From contig QZFT01000028.1 of the NCBI GenBank assembly GCA_003600225.1, forward strand, positions 1 to 64,000: a DNA stretch of 64,000 nt, given 5' to 3'. The DNA comes from Pseudonocardiaceae bacterium YIM PH 21723. GTDB taxonomy: Bacteria; Actinomycetota; Actinomycetes; Mycobacteriales; Pseudonocardiaceae. This document shows, piece after piece, positions 26,818 through 34,985 of the stretch. Under the pieces are notes generated by a model, which worked only from the letters and a program-made list of their open reading frames with translations, was not told the origin of the DNA and ran no database searches. Position numbers and translations under genes: made by a program. How positions within the stretch are numbered: the stretch's first letter is position 1; every line of letters starts with the position of its first letter.

Positions 26818-27488
26818 TCGAACTGTCCGGGGTGCGGCACCGCTACCAGGACCGGGAGGTGCTGGGCGGCATCGACCTGCGGCTCACCGAGCGGCGGATC
26901 GGCGTGGTCGGGCTGAACGGCTCCGGCAAGAGCACCTTCGCCCGGCTGCTCAACGGCCTGCTGATCCCGTCCGCGGGCACCGTCACCGTCGACGGCCTGG
27001 ACACCCGCCGGGACGGTCCGAAGGTGCGCCGCCGGGTGGGTTTCGTGTTCCAGGATCCCGATGTGCAGATCGTCATGCCCACCGTCGCGGAGGACGTGGC
27101 GTTCGGCCTGCGGGGCCTGCCGAAACCCGAGGTGAACGCCAAGGTAAAGGCGGCGCTGGCCGAATACGGCCTCAGCGGCTACGAGGATCACGCCGCGCAC
27201 CTGTTGAGCGGCGGCCAGAAGCAGATGCTCGCGATGGCCTCGATCACGGTCCTGAACCCGTCCACCATCGTCTTCGACGAGCCCACCACCCTCCTGGACC
27301 TGAGAAACCGCCAAAGAATCGCCGACCGCATCAAGACGATGCCCCAGGACGCCATCGTCATCTCCCACGACCTCGACCTCCTGGCAGATTTCGACCGAGT
27401 CCTGGTCATCCACGAAGGCAAGATCGTCGCCGACTGCCTACCAGAAGCCGCCATCGAGAAGTACGTAGCAATAGCCGAAACCACCTGA
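26814..27488 (+). CDS. bioM: Biotin ECF transporter ATPase
   Basis: A 224-aa ABC ATPase: Walker A GLNGSGKST (about 33), Q-loop FVFQDPDVQ, signature LLSGGQKQM (about 127), Walker B IVFDEPT and switch ISHD. The ATG at 26814 overlaps the bioY stop. Codon use changes within the gene: after about 27260 C-ending codons and AGA dominate where the first part uses CTG/GTG. The stop codon lies inside a 21-bp tandem duplication. Confidence 0.93.
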   Translation: MIELSGVRHRYQDREVLGGIDLRLTERRIGVVGLNGSGKSTFARLLNGLLIPSAGTVTVDGLDTRRDGPKVRRRVGFVFQDPDVQIVMPTVAEDVAFGLRGLPKPEVNAKVKAALAEYGLSGYEDHAAHLLSGGQKQMLAMASITVLNPSTIVFDEPTTLLDLRNRQRIADRIKTMPQDAIVISHDLDLLADFDRVLVIHEGKIVADCLPEAAIEKYVAIAETT

Positions 27489-27518
27489 ATCACCCCAAAA
27501 ACCACCTGAATCACCCCA
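27479..27518 (+). repeat. Two tandem 19-bp direct repeats over the bioM stop codon
   Basis: AACCACCTGAATCACCCCA occurs at 27479-27497 and again at 27500-27518 (21-bp period). The first copy includes the bioM TGA; the second is downstream. It is a recent tandem duplication. Confidence 0.8.
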
Positions 27519-27529
27519 GACAAGATGGC

Positions 27530-27763
27530 GTCGGGGGTCCAGGGGGCCGAAGGCCCTCCTGGCCTGGGGTCTGGGGCGAGAGCCCCAGAAAACACAAGGA
27601 CCACGGGAAGGCGGCGCAGCCGCCGAACATAAGGGGCACCGCGCTCAACCAGCCTGGGGGTTACCGGGAGCGCGGCGCCGCCGCAAATAATACTCCTCGG
27701 GGTAGCCAAATCTCAACAAGTCAGACCATCGTTTCGGCCCTGCCCAGATGTTTCAATGATCGG
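27530..27763 (+). other. Non-coding 3' region of bioM with GC-rich stems
   Basis: About 230 bp without a gene. It holds GGCC-gaa-GGCC at 27545-27555 and the perfect stem TCTGGGGC-gaga-GCCCCAGA at 27570-27589. Such stacked stems resemble dispersed GC repeats seen at gene ends in actinomycetes and could terminate bioM. No RNA gene is recognised. The promoter of the following P450 gene should lie after about 27690, where the sequence becomes richer in A/T. Confidence 0.45.
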
Positions 27764-28948
27764 GTGAGTAACCGCGCCGAACTGCTGGGCCCCGGCCAGG
27801 AACACGACCCCTATCCGGCGTACGCGGAGCTTCGCTCGACCGGACCCGTAGTCCACCTCACCCTGCCGGACGGACTGCGCTGCTGGCTGGTGACCCGCTA
27901 CACCGACGCCCGCGAAGCGCTCACCGACAAACGGCTCAGCCGCGATCCCCGGGTCGCGGGCCCGCAGTGGCGGCAGTCGCATCGCGGCCGCAGGCTGGAG
28001 GACGAGTCCGATCTCGGCGCGCACCTGCTGACCAGGGAGGCGCCCGACCACACCCGGCTGCGCAAGCTGATCATGTCCGCGTTCACCGTCCGCCGGGCGG
28101 AGCAGTTACGGGACCGGATCCAGCAGATCGCCGACGAGCTGATCGACACCTTCGCCGCCGACGGCAAGGCCGAACTGGTCGGCGACTACGCGTATCCCCT
28201 GGCCATCACGGTGATCAGCGAGATCCTCGACCTGCCCGAGGCGGATCGGCCCACCTTCCGGGAGTGGACCTCCAACGGGATACCCGGCACGACCCAGCCG
28301 CCCTCCCCCGGCGTCTACTTCGCCGACCTCGTGGAGCGGCGGCGGCAGGCTCCGGGCGACGACCTGATGAGCGAGCTGATCGCGGCGGCGGACGCCGACC
28401 GGCTCAGCCCGCAGGAACTGCTGTCCATGCTGTTCCTGCTGCTCATCGCCGGCCACGAGGGAACCGTCGGGCTCGTCGGCCAGGCCGTGCTCACCCTGCT
28501 CGGCCACCCCGAACAGCTGGAACTGCTGCACCGGGAACCGGATCGCTGGGACGCGGCCATCGAGGAGGTGCTGCGCTTCGACGGTCCGATGGAACTGGCG
28601 GCCTGGCGGTTCACCACCACCGAGGTGACCATCGGCGATCAGCTGATCCCGGCGGGCGAACCGGTGCTCGTCGGACTGGCCGCGGCGCACCGCGACCCGG
28701 CCCGGTTCCAGAGCCCGGACCTGTTCGACATCGCCCGCCCCGATCTGACCCACCTGGGTTTCGGGCACGGGCCGCACTACTGCACCGGGGCACCCCTGGG
28801 CCGGGTCGAGGGCGTGGTCGCGGTCCGCACGTTGTTCCAGCGGCTGCCGGATCTGCGGCTGTCCGTGGCCCCGCACCAGCTGATCCGCCAGCCCAGCCTG
28901 GTGATCCGCGGCATGCACGAACTGCCGGTGACCTTCACTCCGCAGTGA
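27764..28948 (+). CDS. Cytochrome P450 (class I, actinobacterial type)
   Basis: A 394-aa soluble P450: I-helix LLLIAGHEGTVG (about 230), ExxR in EEVLRF, then a heme loop FGHGPHYCTGAPLGRVE with Cys at about 346. The usual acid-Thr pair is present as E-G-T. The GTG at 27764 starts the gene. No ferredoxin or reductase gene is adjacent, so redox partners come from elsewhere. It stands alone apart from an overlapping convergent methyltransferase gene, so the substrate cannot be inferred. Confidence 0.92.
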   Translation: MSNRAELLGPGQEHDPYPAYAELRSTGPVVHLTLPDGLRCWLVTRYTDAREALTDKRLSRDPRVAGPQWRQSHRGRRLEDESDLGAHLLTREAPDHTRLRKLIMSAFTVRRAEQLRDRIQQIADELIDTFAADGKAELVGDYAYPLAITVISEILDLPEADRPTFREWTSNGIPGTTQPPSPGVYFADLVERRRQAPGDDLMSELIAAADADRLSPQELLSMLFLLLIAGHEGTVGLVGQAVLTLLGHPEQLELLHREPDRWDAAIEEVLRFDGPMELAAWRFTTTEVTIGDQLIPAGEPVLVGLAAAHRDPARFQSPDLFDIARPDLTHLGFGHGPHYCTGAPLGRVEGVVAVRTLFQRLPDLRLSVAPHQLIRQPSLVIRGMHELPVTFTPQ

Positions 28949-29615
28949 AGAGCGCGACCGCCCGGGTCCCGACCTTCAGCGACTCGCGGGCCCGGCGCCG
29001 GGCGGGCACCTTGCGACCCCGGGCGACCACGGCGACCACCGCACGGGGAGCGGAGGCGAACACCGCGTCCAGCAGGGCGTCCACATCGGATTGTCCCCGC
29101 CAGTGCACCTGTTCGCCGTAGGGCAGATCGGTGAGCACGATGTCCGCGTCCCCGGAGAGCCCGGTAAAGGCGTCCCGTATTTCCACAGTGGACGGAATGT
29201 CGGCGGGCAGCGAGGTGAGCAGCCGGTCGGCGGCGGCGACGGCGAGCCGATGGGACTCCTTGCCGAACCGGCCGGCCAATTCCACCAGCTCGGCGCGGCG
29301 GGCGAGCAACCCGTCCCGGCTCAGCAGGGCCAGGTTCTGCCGGGCGACGGCCACCGCGTCGGCCTCGACGTCGGCGGCCAGCACGGCGGCGATGCGTTCC
29401 GGGTGCAGCAGGCCGAGCGCGGTCAGCAGGTAACCGCTGCCGCAGAGCGGATCGGCCAGCACCACGCGGTCCAGGCCGCGGAGCGCGAGGGCCCGCTGGA
29501 ACACCTCGGTGGCCAGCCGGACCGGGAAGGCCGGCAGACCGGGTGCCGAGCGAAGCACCGATCCGCTGGCGAGATCCTCGTGATTCTCCCGCTCCACCGC
29601 GAACCGATACGCCAC
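28935..29615 (-). CDS. AviRa-like 23S rRNA methyltransferase
   Basis: A 226-aa SAM-dependent methyltransferase. The N-terminus (ASGSVLRSAPGLPAFPVRLA), DPLCGSGYLLTALGLLHPER, VLTDLPYGEQVHW and the C-terminal LKVGTRAV stretch correspond closely to AviRa of Streptomyces viridochromogenes as I recall it. AviRa methylates a 23S rRNA guanine and gives avilamycin resistance. DLPYGE replaces the NPPY catalytic-type motif. It overlaps the P450 gene by 14 bp, tail to tail. Whether it confers resistance here is inference. Confidence 0.82.
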   Translation of the reverse strand: MAYRFAVERENHEDLASGSVLRSAPGLPAFPVRLATEVFQRALALRGLDRVVLADPLCGSGYLLTALGLLHPERIAAVLAADVEADAVAVARQNLALLSRDGLLARRAELVELAGRFGKESHRLAVAAADRLLTSLPADIPSTVEIRDAFTGLSGDADIVLTDLPYGEQVHWRGQSDVDALLDAVFASAPRAVVAVVARGRKVPARRRARESLKVGTRAVALFTAE

Positions 29616-29637
29616 CCGGCGACCCTACCGCCGGGTG

Positions 29638-29799
29638 CTACCAGCGGTACCAGCGACTGCCCGCGGTGCTGCCCCGGAAGACGAATCCGAGCAGCCAGAT
29701 GACGAGCACGGCGATGGCGATGTACCAGAACACGGACTGTGCGAAACCCAGTCCGCCGAACAGCAGTGCCAGTAACAGCACGGCGATGATGATCGGCAT
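29638..29799 (-). CDS. Small hydrophobic protein (53 aa, Lmo0937-like)
   Basis: Two hydrophobic segments (IIIAVLLLALLFGGLGFA and WYIAIAVLVIWLLGFVF) followed by a short basic, aromatic tail. ATG 29799 is preceded by GAGGAGG at ideal spacing. This matches a small membrane protein family common in Gram-positives, often stress-linked, with unknown function. It is immediately upstream of the AviRa-like gene on the same strand (22 bp). Confidence 0.8.
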   Translation of the reverse strand: MPIIIAVLLLALLFGGLGFAQSVFWYIAIAVLVIWLLGFVFRGSTAGSRWYRW

Positions 29800-29986
29800 G
29801 TGGTGCCTCCTCACTAGGCGTCCACACCGGATACCCGGCGATCCCGGACCGGGCTAGGCCGGCCGGAGGCATTGGCACACTCAGGCCGATCGGACGAACC
29901 CGCCGGAAACTGCCGGGCCGAGGCGGGTTTGACCGGCCACCAATGGGTATTCGGAATGAGTCGTCCCCGCGTTGGTAGGAGCGCGC

Positions 29987-30268
29987 ATGCTGAGCCAATA
30001 CGAACGCCGCCAGTTACAGGACATCGAGCAGCACCTGACGGAAGAGGCCCCGAAGCTGGCCGCCGCCCTCGCCAGCGGCCGGATCACCCACCTCCGATGG
30101 TGGTGGGCGCTGCTGTGCGGACTGGGTCTGCTGATGTTCCTCACCGGCCTGGTCACCGCGAGTGCCCTGCTCGCCTTCGGTGGGCTGGGCACCTGTCTCG
30201 TCGCGCTGCTGGCGCTGTGGACGACGCACACGCCGGGAGCGCGGACACGGAAGGACACCCATGAGTAA
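29987..30268 (+). CDS. DUF3040 membrane protein
   Basis: A 93-aa protein with N-terminal LSQYERRQLQDIEQHLTEE, then a segment LAAAL with two transmembrane helices (about 38-80). This is the DUF3040 pattern of actinomycetes, function unknown. The ATG at 29987 follows TAGGAG. Its stop overlaps the next gene by 8 bp, so the two are co-translated. Confidence 0.85.
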   Translation: MLSQYERRQLQDIEQHLTEEAPKLAAALASGRITHLRWWWALLCGLGLLMFLTGLVTASALLAFGGLGTCLVALLALWTTHTPGARTRKDTHE

Positions 30269-30500
30269 GAACGACGAACTGAGCAGACAGGCCGAGATGC
30301 AGATGGCCGCGCTGCGCAAGGACCTGGACGCGGTGAGCGAGAAGGTGCAGCGGCTGAGCAAGGACGTCAAGTACGGCGGCCGGGGTAACCGGCGCCGGGA
30401 GCAGGGCCGCAAGGTGGTCACCGCCGGAGCGGCGCTGCTCGGCATGCTCGGCGCCGGTGCGTTGGCCCTTCGTTCGCGGCGCACCGGAGATCACAGTTGA
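30261..30500 (+). CDS. Small coiled-coil membrane protein, hypothetical
   Basis: A 79-aa protein. The N-terminal charged heptad-like region (about 5-40) is a probable coiled coil, followed by a Gly/Arg linker and one C-terminal membrane segment (about 52-70). The family is not identified. It overlaps the DUF3040 gene, suggesting a small envelope complex. Confidence 0.7.
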   Translation: MSKNDELSRQAEMQMAALRKDLDAVSEKVQRLSKDVKYGGRGNRRREQGRKVVTAGAALLGMLGAGALALRSRRTGDHS

Positions 30501-30530
30501 CCATTGCGGCAGGCGGGATAGGGTCGGACC

Positions 30531-30896
30531 GTGGTCGGTAGCAACGATGAATCCATTGCCCTACTCGCTGAGATGATCGGACATGACGCCGTCGTGCGGG
30601 TGTCCGGTGAGATCGACCTGGCCACCGTGGAACCACTGCGGGACTACCTGAACGCCGCGATCGACGTGGTGGTCCCGCCCGGCCGGGTGATCGTGGACCT
30701 GAACGGGGTCGAGTTCTTCAGCTCGGCCGGAATCGGTGAACTGGTCACCGCGCGCAACGCCTGCATCGAGCAGGCGACGCCGCTCATCCTGGTCGCCGAA
30801 CAACCGGTGGTGCTCCGCCCGATGGAAACCACCGGCCTCGCCCGGATGTTCGACATCCGTTCGAGTGGTGGAGCTATACCAGAACAGGCCCTCTGA
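30531..30896 (+). CDS. STAS-domain anti-sigma factor antagonist
   Basis: A 121-aa STAS protein: VRVSGEIDLATVE, VIVDLNGVEFFSSAGIGEL with the phosphorylatable Ser at about 64-65. The GTG at 30531 starts the gene. It is a second antagonist in the window, not closely similar to the one at 4779. No cognate anti-sigma gene is adjacent. Confidence 0.87.
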   Translation: MVGSNDESIALLAEMIGHDAVVRVSGEIDLATVEPLRDYLNAAIDVVVPPGRVIVDLNGVEFFSSAGIGELVTARNACIEQATPLILVAEQPVVLRPMETTGLARMFDIRSSGGAIPEQAL

Positions 30897-30930
30897 TTGA
30901 CGTAGCGACACGCCGGGTATTCCATGAAGT

Positions 30931-31725
30931 ATGAGCCCGATCTGGCGAGGCGCGATTTCGTTCGGTTTGGTCAACATCGCGGTGCGCTTGCACACCGCGA
31001 CCGAAGAGCACGACTTCCACTTTCACCAGATACACCGGGATGACAACGGTCGTATCCGTTACAAACGTGTGTGCGAAGAATGCGGCAAGACCGTGCAGCA
31101 GGCCGATATCGTCAAGGGCTATCCCCTCGACGACGGCTCCATGATCACGCTGGAGCCGACGGACTTCGAGGAGCTGCCGGTCAGCACGGACAAGTCCATC
31201 GAGGTGCTGGAGTTCGTCCCGGTCGCCGAGGTGGATCCCATCTATTTCCAGCGCACTTACTATCTGGAGCCGGACAAGGCGGCGATTCGCCCATACGTGT
31301 TGCTGCGCGAAACGCTGCGGAATTCCGACCGGCTCGGCGTCGTGCGCATCACCATCCGCCAGCGCGAGCAGCTGGCCGTCCTGCGGGTGCGGGACGAGGT
31401 CATCGCACTGCACACGATGCTGTGGCCGGACGAGATCCGCACGGCCCGGTTCGACGTGCTGCGGGACGCCGAGGATCCGCGCAAGAACGAGCTGACGATG
31501 GCGGGCACGCTGGTCGAGAACATGGCCGGCGAGTTCCATCCGGATGAGCACACCGACGAGTACCGCGAGGCCCTGGGCAGGCTGATCGAGGCCAAGGCGG
31601 CAGGCAAGAAGGCCCCGGCCAGGACACCCCGGCGCAAACCCGCCGAACCCGCCGACCTGGCCGACGCGTTGCAACGCAGCGTGGAGGCGACGAAGAAGCC
31701 GGGCCGACGGAAGAAGACCGCCTGA
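30931..31725 (+). CDS. ku: Non-homologous end-joining protein Ku
   Basis: A 264-aa bacterial Ku: MSPIWRGAISFGLVNIAV at the N-terminus, a core beta-barrel with a CEEC-type cysteine pair (VCEECGK), and a Lys-rich C-terminal tail (KKAPARTPRRK). It forms a homodimeric ring on DNA ends and recruits LigD. Its last base overlaps the start of the LigD-polymerase gene (TGATG), so the two are translationally coupled. Confidence 0.96.
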   Translation: MSPIWRGAISFGLVNIAVRLHTATEEHDFHFHQIHRDDNGRIRYKRVCEECGKTVQQADIVKGYPLDDGSMITLEPTDFEELPVSTDKSIEVLEFVPVAEVDPIYFQRTYYLEPDKAAIRPYVLLRETLRNSDRLGVVRITIRQREQLAVLRVRDEVIALHTMLWPDEIRTARFDVLRDAEDPRKNELTMAGTLVENMAGEFHPDEHTDEYREALGRLIEAKAAGKKAPARTPRRKPAEPADLADALQRSVEATKKPGRRKKTA

Positions 31726-32630
31726 TGCGTACCAGGATCGACCTGGACGGCCGGATAGTGCGGCTGTCCAACCAGGACAAGGAGCTGTACCCCGGCTTCA
31801 CCAAGGGTCAGGTGGTCGACTACTACGTCGAACTGGCCCCGGTGCTGTTGCCGCACCTGGCGAACCGTCCGGTCACCCTGCGCAGGTGGCCGGACGGCGT
31901 CAGCGGCCCCTCCTTCTTCGAGAAGAACCTCTCCCGGTCCGCCCCGGACTGGGTGGAGTCGGTGCGGATCGCGACCCCGGGCAGCACCAAGGACCGGGAG
32001 TACGCCGACTTCCTGCTGATCTCCGACGCGGCGACGCTGGCCTGGGCGGCGAACCTGGCAGCCCTGGAACTGCACATTCCGCAGTGGACGGTCGGCGCTC
32101 GGGGCGCCCGCAAACTGCCGGACCTGCTCGTGTTCGACCTCGATCCGGGACCGGGAACCTCCATTGTGGAGTGTTGCCGGGTGGCGGAGCTGATCGGCGA
32201 GCACCTCGGGGAACACGGACTCACCGGTTACCCGAAGACCAGTGGCAGCAAGGGAATGCAGCTGTACGTGCCGATCCGGGTGTCCACCTGGGAACGACCC
32301 GCGGACTACGCGAAACGGCTGGCCGAGCGGCTCACCGCGGAGCATCCCCGGTCGATCACCGCGACCATGTCCCGCAGTGCGCGCGACGGCAAGGTGTTCA
32401 TCGACTGGAGCCAGAACAACGGCAAGAAGACCACCATCGCGCCGTACTCACTGCGCGGGCGGGAACAGCCCAGCGCCTCCACCCCGATCACCTGGGACGA
32501 GGTCCGCGCCTGCGCTGCACCAGAGGATCTGGTGTTCGGGCCGGAGGACGTACTGAAGCGGGTCTCCGCCGACGGTGACCTGCTGGCCGACCTGCACGAC
32601 CACCCGGAGACGCTCCCCCGGTCGGCCTGA
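31725..32630 (+). CDS. ligD: LigD-type primase-polymerase domain protein (NHEJ)
   Basis: A 301-aa stand-alone PolDom of the archaeo-eukaryotic primase superfamily. VFDLDPGPG supplies the catalytic Asp pair at about 137-139, and GKVFIDWSQN, TTIAPYSLRG and TSGSKGMQLYVP are conserved. In the last of these, Gln stands where I recall a His in the Mycobacterium enzyme. No ligase or phosphoesterase domain is attached, so a separate ATP-dependent ligase must exist elsewhere. It adds nucleotides at breaks together with Ku. Confidence 0.93.
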   Translation: MRTRIDLDGRIVRLSNQDKELYPGFTKGQVVDYYVELAPVLLPHLANRPVTLRRWPDGVSGPSFFEKNLSRSAPDWVESVRIATPGSTKDREYADFLLISDAATLAWAANLAALELHIPQWTVGARGARKLPDLLVFDLDPGPGTSIVECCRVAELIGEHLGEHGLTGYPKTSGSKGMQLYVPIRVSTWERPADYAKRLAERLTAEHPRSITATMSRSARDGKVFIDWSQNNGKKTTIAPYSLRGREQPSASTPITWDEVRACAAPEDLVFGPEDVLKRVSADGDLLADLHDHPETLPRSA

Positions 32631-32691
32631 CGGGCGTACCGCCCACGATGCCGTTATTTTTGCCGCAGGCATCGGACTGGAGGGAGCCACG

Positions 32692-33141
32692 ATGGGCGCA
32701 TCGGGCTGGGATTACTACGTCGACTACACCCCCGATCCCCGGGAAGCTCTGCTCATCGCGCAACTGCGGGAACTGGCCGGGGGCACGTTCTACTGGCCTG
32801 GCCCGGGGTTGCCGCGGCCGACCAACCTGGCGGAGTTGCGCGCCTACTACCAGGACGAGTCCAACGAGTGGCTGATGGAGGGAACGCACTCCATCCTGGA
32901 CATCTTCATGGTCATGCCCGCCGGATCACCGGACGACTTCGGCACGATCCTGCCGTTGCCCGCAGATCGGGTTCGGGCGGTGTTCGGGACGGACACGCCC
33001 ACCCGGGAACAGTTCGAAGCCGCCCATCAGGGTGGCGCGCATGATCTCGACGAGTTCCCTCGGTGGAGTGGGCGGTTCACCACCCTCTACGAGAACGGGG
33101 TTCCGGCCGAGATCGCCATCTGGGGTATCTCCGGCGACTGA
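32692..33141 (+). CDS. Conserved actinobacterial hypothetical protein
   Basis: A 149-aa soluble protein beginning GASGWDYYVDYTPDPREALL. I recognise the Trp-Gly/Tyr-Tyr-Val opening as common to a family of actinobacterial proteins of unknown function that occur singly in many genomes. The ATG at 32692 follows GGAGGGAG. No catalytic motif is seen. Confidence 0.72.
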   Translation: MGASGWDYYVDYTPDPREALLIAQLRELAGGTFYWPGPGLPRPTNLAELRAYYQDESNEWLMEGTHSILDIFMVMPAGSPDDFGTILPLPADRVRAVFGTDTPTREQFEAAHQGGAHDLDEFPRWSGRFTTLYENGVPAEIAIWGISGD

Positions 33142-33229
33142 TCAGCCGGTCCGCTGCGACCGGACGAACAGGAACACCGGTTTCATGTTCAGTACCTCGA
33201 ACATCCGTGGGCCGGCGTCGGTGCCTCCA
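33142..33229 (-). pseudogene. Possible C-terminal gene remnant
   Basis: On the minus strand the last 21 codons before a stop at 33142 read like a protein C-terminus (MFEVLNMKPVFLFVRSQR), while the same frame upstream runs antisense through the EspG gene without credible coding. This could be a remnant of a degraded gene or chance. Confidence 0.2.
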
Positions 33230-33925
33230 TTACCTGATGTTGGCGAGTTCCATGATCTTCGCGGCCAGCAGCTGCGGGGTGGCGGGCGCGGCGATGATCC
33301 AGTTGTCCACGTTGCGGTAGTGCAGCCAGCGGCCCTCGGTGGAGTCCAGGTAGTCCAGGCCGAACGGGGCGATGCGTCTGCGGCCGGCCGAGTCCCGGAT
33401 CGCCGCGTGCAGTTCACCGCCACCGGACCGGGGCAGGCCGAGGATCCGGTTCAGCTCTTTGAGCTGGAGCTTTCCGGTGTCCTGCTGGTCGTGGGCGGAC
33501 AGCGTGACGCTGGGTCCGTGCGCCGGGTGCAGTTCCGGCAGCTGCGCGATGAGCGTGTCCACCAGGTTGTCCGCGCTGGCCGGGCCGAGGAACACCCGGT
33601 CGCCGTCACGCAGCAGCAGCGCGCCCACCCGGTTGCGGCTGGCGGTGAGCACCGCGTACCCGCCGCGCGCGGTGGTGATCCGGCCGTAGTACTCCCGGTC
33701 GGCGGCGGAGATGATGTGCAGCGCGTGCAGCAGGTCCGGGTCCGGTTCACCGTCCGGCAACAGGCCGAAGTTGCCCAGTTCGCCATAGGCCAGCTGGCGG
33801 GCATCCTGCTCGTTCTCGTCCGGGGACAGCAGGTCCTCGAGCACCGGGTGCGGCTCCCCGAGTCCGAACGCCCGGATGAGGGTGAGCACAGTGGACAGTG
33901 ACAGGTTGACCTGCGCACGCAGCAT
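33230..33925 (-). CDS. EspG-family ESX secretion-associated protein
   Basis: A 231-aa protein. The opening strand-helix (LSLSTVLTLIRAFGLGEPHPVL), the central YGRITTARGGYAVLTASRNRVGALLLRDGD and the C-terminal RWLHYRNVDNWIIAAPATP fit EspG-type chaperones, which in mycobacteria bind PE-PPE substrates of type VII secretion. The ATG at 33925 follows GGGAGG. No ESX core gene is near; orphan EspG paralogues are common in Pseudonocardiales. Confidence 0.75.
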   Translation of the reverse strand: MLRAQVNLSLSTVLTLIRAFGLGEPHPVLEDLLSPDENEQDARQLAYGELGNFGLLPDGEPDPDLLHALHIISAADREYYGRITTARGGYAVLTASRNRVGALLLRDGDRVFLGPASADNLVDTLIAQLPELHPAHGPSVTLSAHDQQDTGKLQLKELNRILGLPRSGGGELHAAIRDSAGRRRIAPFGLDYLDSTEGRWLHYRNVDNWIIAAPATPQLLAAKIMELANIR

Positions 33926-33967
33926 TCCAGAGCCTCCCACGGGGAAAAACGTAACGTAGCAGTCCGG

Positions 33968-34756
33968 TCACCCCATGTGCCGGGATATCTCGGTGATCAT
34001 TGCCGCCGAACGGGCGGTATCCAGCGACAGTCGGGCGAGCGCGGTGAACCCCTGGCGGCAGTCCGCCGGGTGGCCCATGTCCGGCAGGCAGGGCGCGTCC
34101 ACCCGGGTCGGCGTACCCAGTGGGCCGTCGAGCAGGCTGAACGGTCCGTGCATCGCGGGGTGGCCGCCGGTTTCCAGGGGCAGCACCCTGATCGAGATAC
34201 CCGGTTCACCGCCCCGGCGGAGCAACGCCGCCAGCTGGTCGCGCATCACCGCCGCGCCACCGGTCCTGACCCGCAGTACCGGCTCCCAGATCACCACGTC
34301 CAGCGACAGCCCCGGCAGCCGTCGTTGCCGGGCCCGATGCAGGTCCGGATCCCACCGCTCCCCCAGCAGGGCCTGCGCGTAGGCCTCCGTCCGCAGCAGG
34401 CCGGGGATCAGCGTCGGTGCCCAGATCCGGGCCCGCCGGGCCTCCGATTCGGCCTCCAGGTACCTGGCCAGCTCCGGCTCGTACCGCTCGTACCACCCGG
34501 TCTCCCCCGCGGTCGCGGCCAGCCGGAGCACCTCCGTCCGCCGGGCACCGCCATCCTCGCCGTACAGCCCCAGCAGGAACTCCAGCTCAGCCTGGCGGGG
34601 TGTGCCCTCCCCGGACTCGATCCTTGCGACCTTCCGCCGCTCGAACCCCAGTCTGCGGCCCGCTTCACGCTGGCTCAGTCCGGCTTTGACGCGTAGGGCC
34701 CGTAGCTCGGATCCGAGCCTGCGGCGGCGGGAGTTGGGTGGGCGTTCCGGGTTCAT
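33968..34756 (-). CDS. XRE-family regulator with DUF5753 domain
   Basis: A 262-aa protein. The N-terminal helix-turn-helix (LRVKAGLSQREAGRRLGFER, about 20-45) is followed by DUF5753 (about 85-255), with typical WAPTLIPGLLRTEAYAQALL. Such regulators often pair with DUF397 proteins in Streptomyces and relatives. No DUF397 gene is adjacent here. It lies between EspG and the second nuclease/element unit. Confidence 0.9.
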   Translation of the reverse strand: MNPERPPNSRRRRLGSELRALRVKAGLSQREAGRRLGFERRKVARIESGEGTPRQAELEFLLGLYGEDGGARRTEVLRLAATAGETGWYERYEPELARYLEAESEARRARIWAPTLIPGLLRTEAYAQALLGERWDPDLHRARQRRLPGLSLDVVIWEPVLRVRTGGAAVMRDQLAALLRRGGEPGISIRVLPLETGGHPAMHGPFSLLDGPLGTPTRVDAPCLPDMGHPADCRQGFTALARLSLDTARSAAMITEISRHMG

Positions 34757-34791
34757 CGCGGGCTTCCTTTGTTAATGGAGAGTGGGTCTCG

Positions 34792-34969
34792 GGGCGGTGG
34801 GGCGGGCGCATGATATTTGCGCCCACTCACGCCTCAAGGGCGCCTGCGGCGTCCGCTTCGCGGATCGCCCTTCGGGCGACCCTTGACCCGTGAGCCTCTG
34901 GCGCAAAAACGGGCAGATGAAGGGCAGGCTGGGGCCTGCCCTCTAGGGGGCGCGCCCGCCCCACCGCCC
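34792..34969 (-). repeat. 178-bp terminal-inverted-repeat element (copy 2)
   Basis: Exactly the same length as copy 1, with 18-bp perfect terminal inverted repeats (34792-34809 and 34952-34969). It is in the same orientation relative to the DUF222-HNH gene and the same 16-bp distance from its stop. The interior is slightly diverged, for example around the tip of the inner stem. Homology to copy 1 stops at the terminal repeat. Confidence 0.85.
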
Positions 34970-34985
34970 CACCCGGCGCACTCCG

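Noticed and set aside
27479..27518. Short CRISPR-like direct repeats
   Set aside because: Only two copies with a 2-base spacer; this is a tandem duplication over a stop codon.
27764..29615. Part of an antibiotic biosynthetic cluster (P450 plus resistance-type methyltransferase)
   Set aside because: No synthase, carrier protein, sugar or tailoring genes flank the pair; the two genes are convergent, not an operon.
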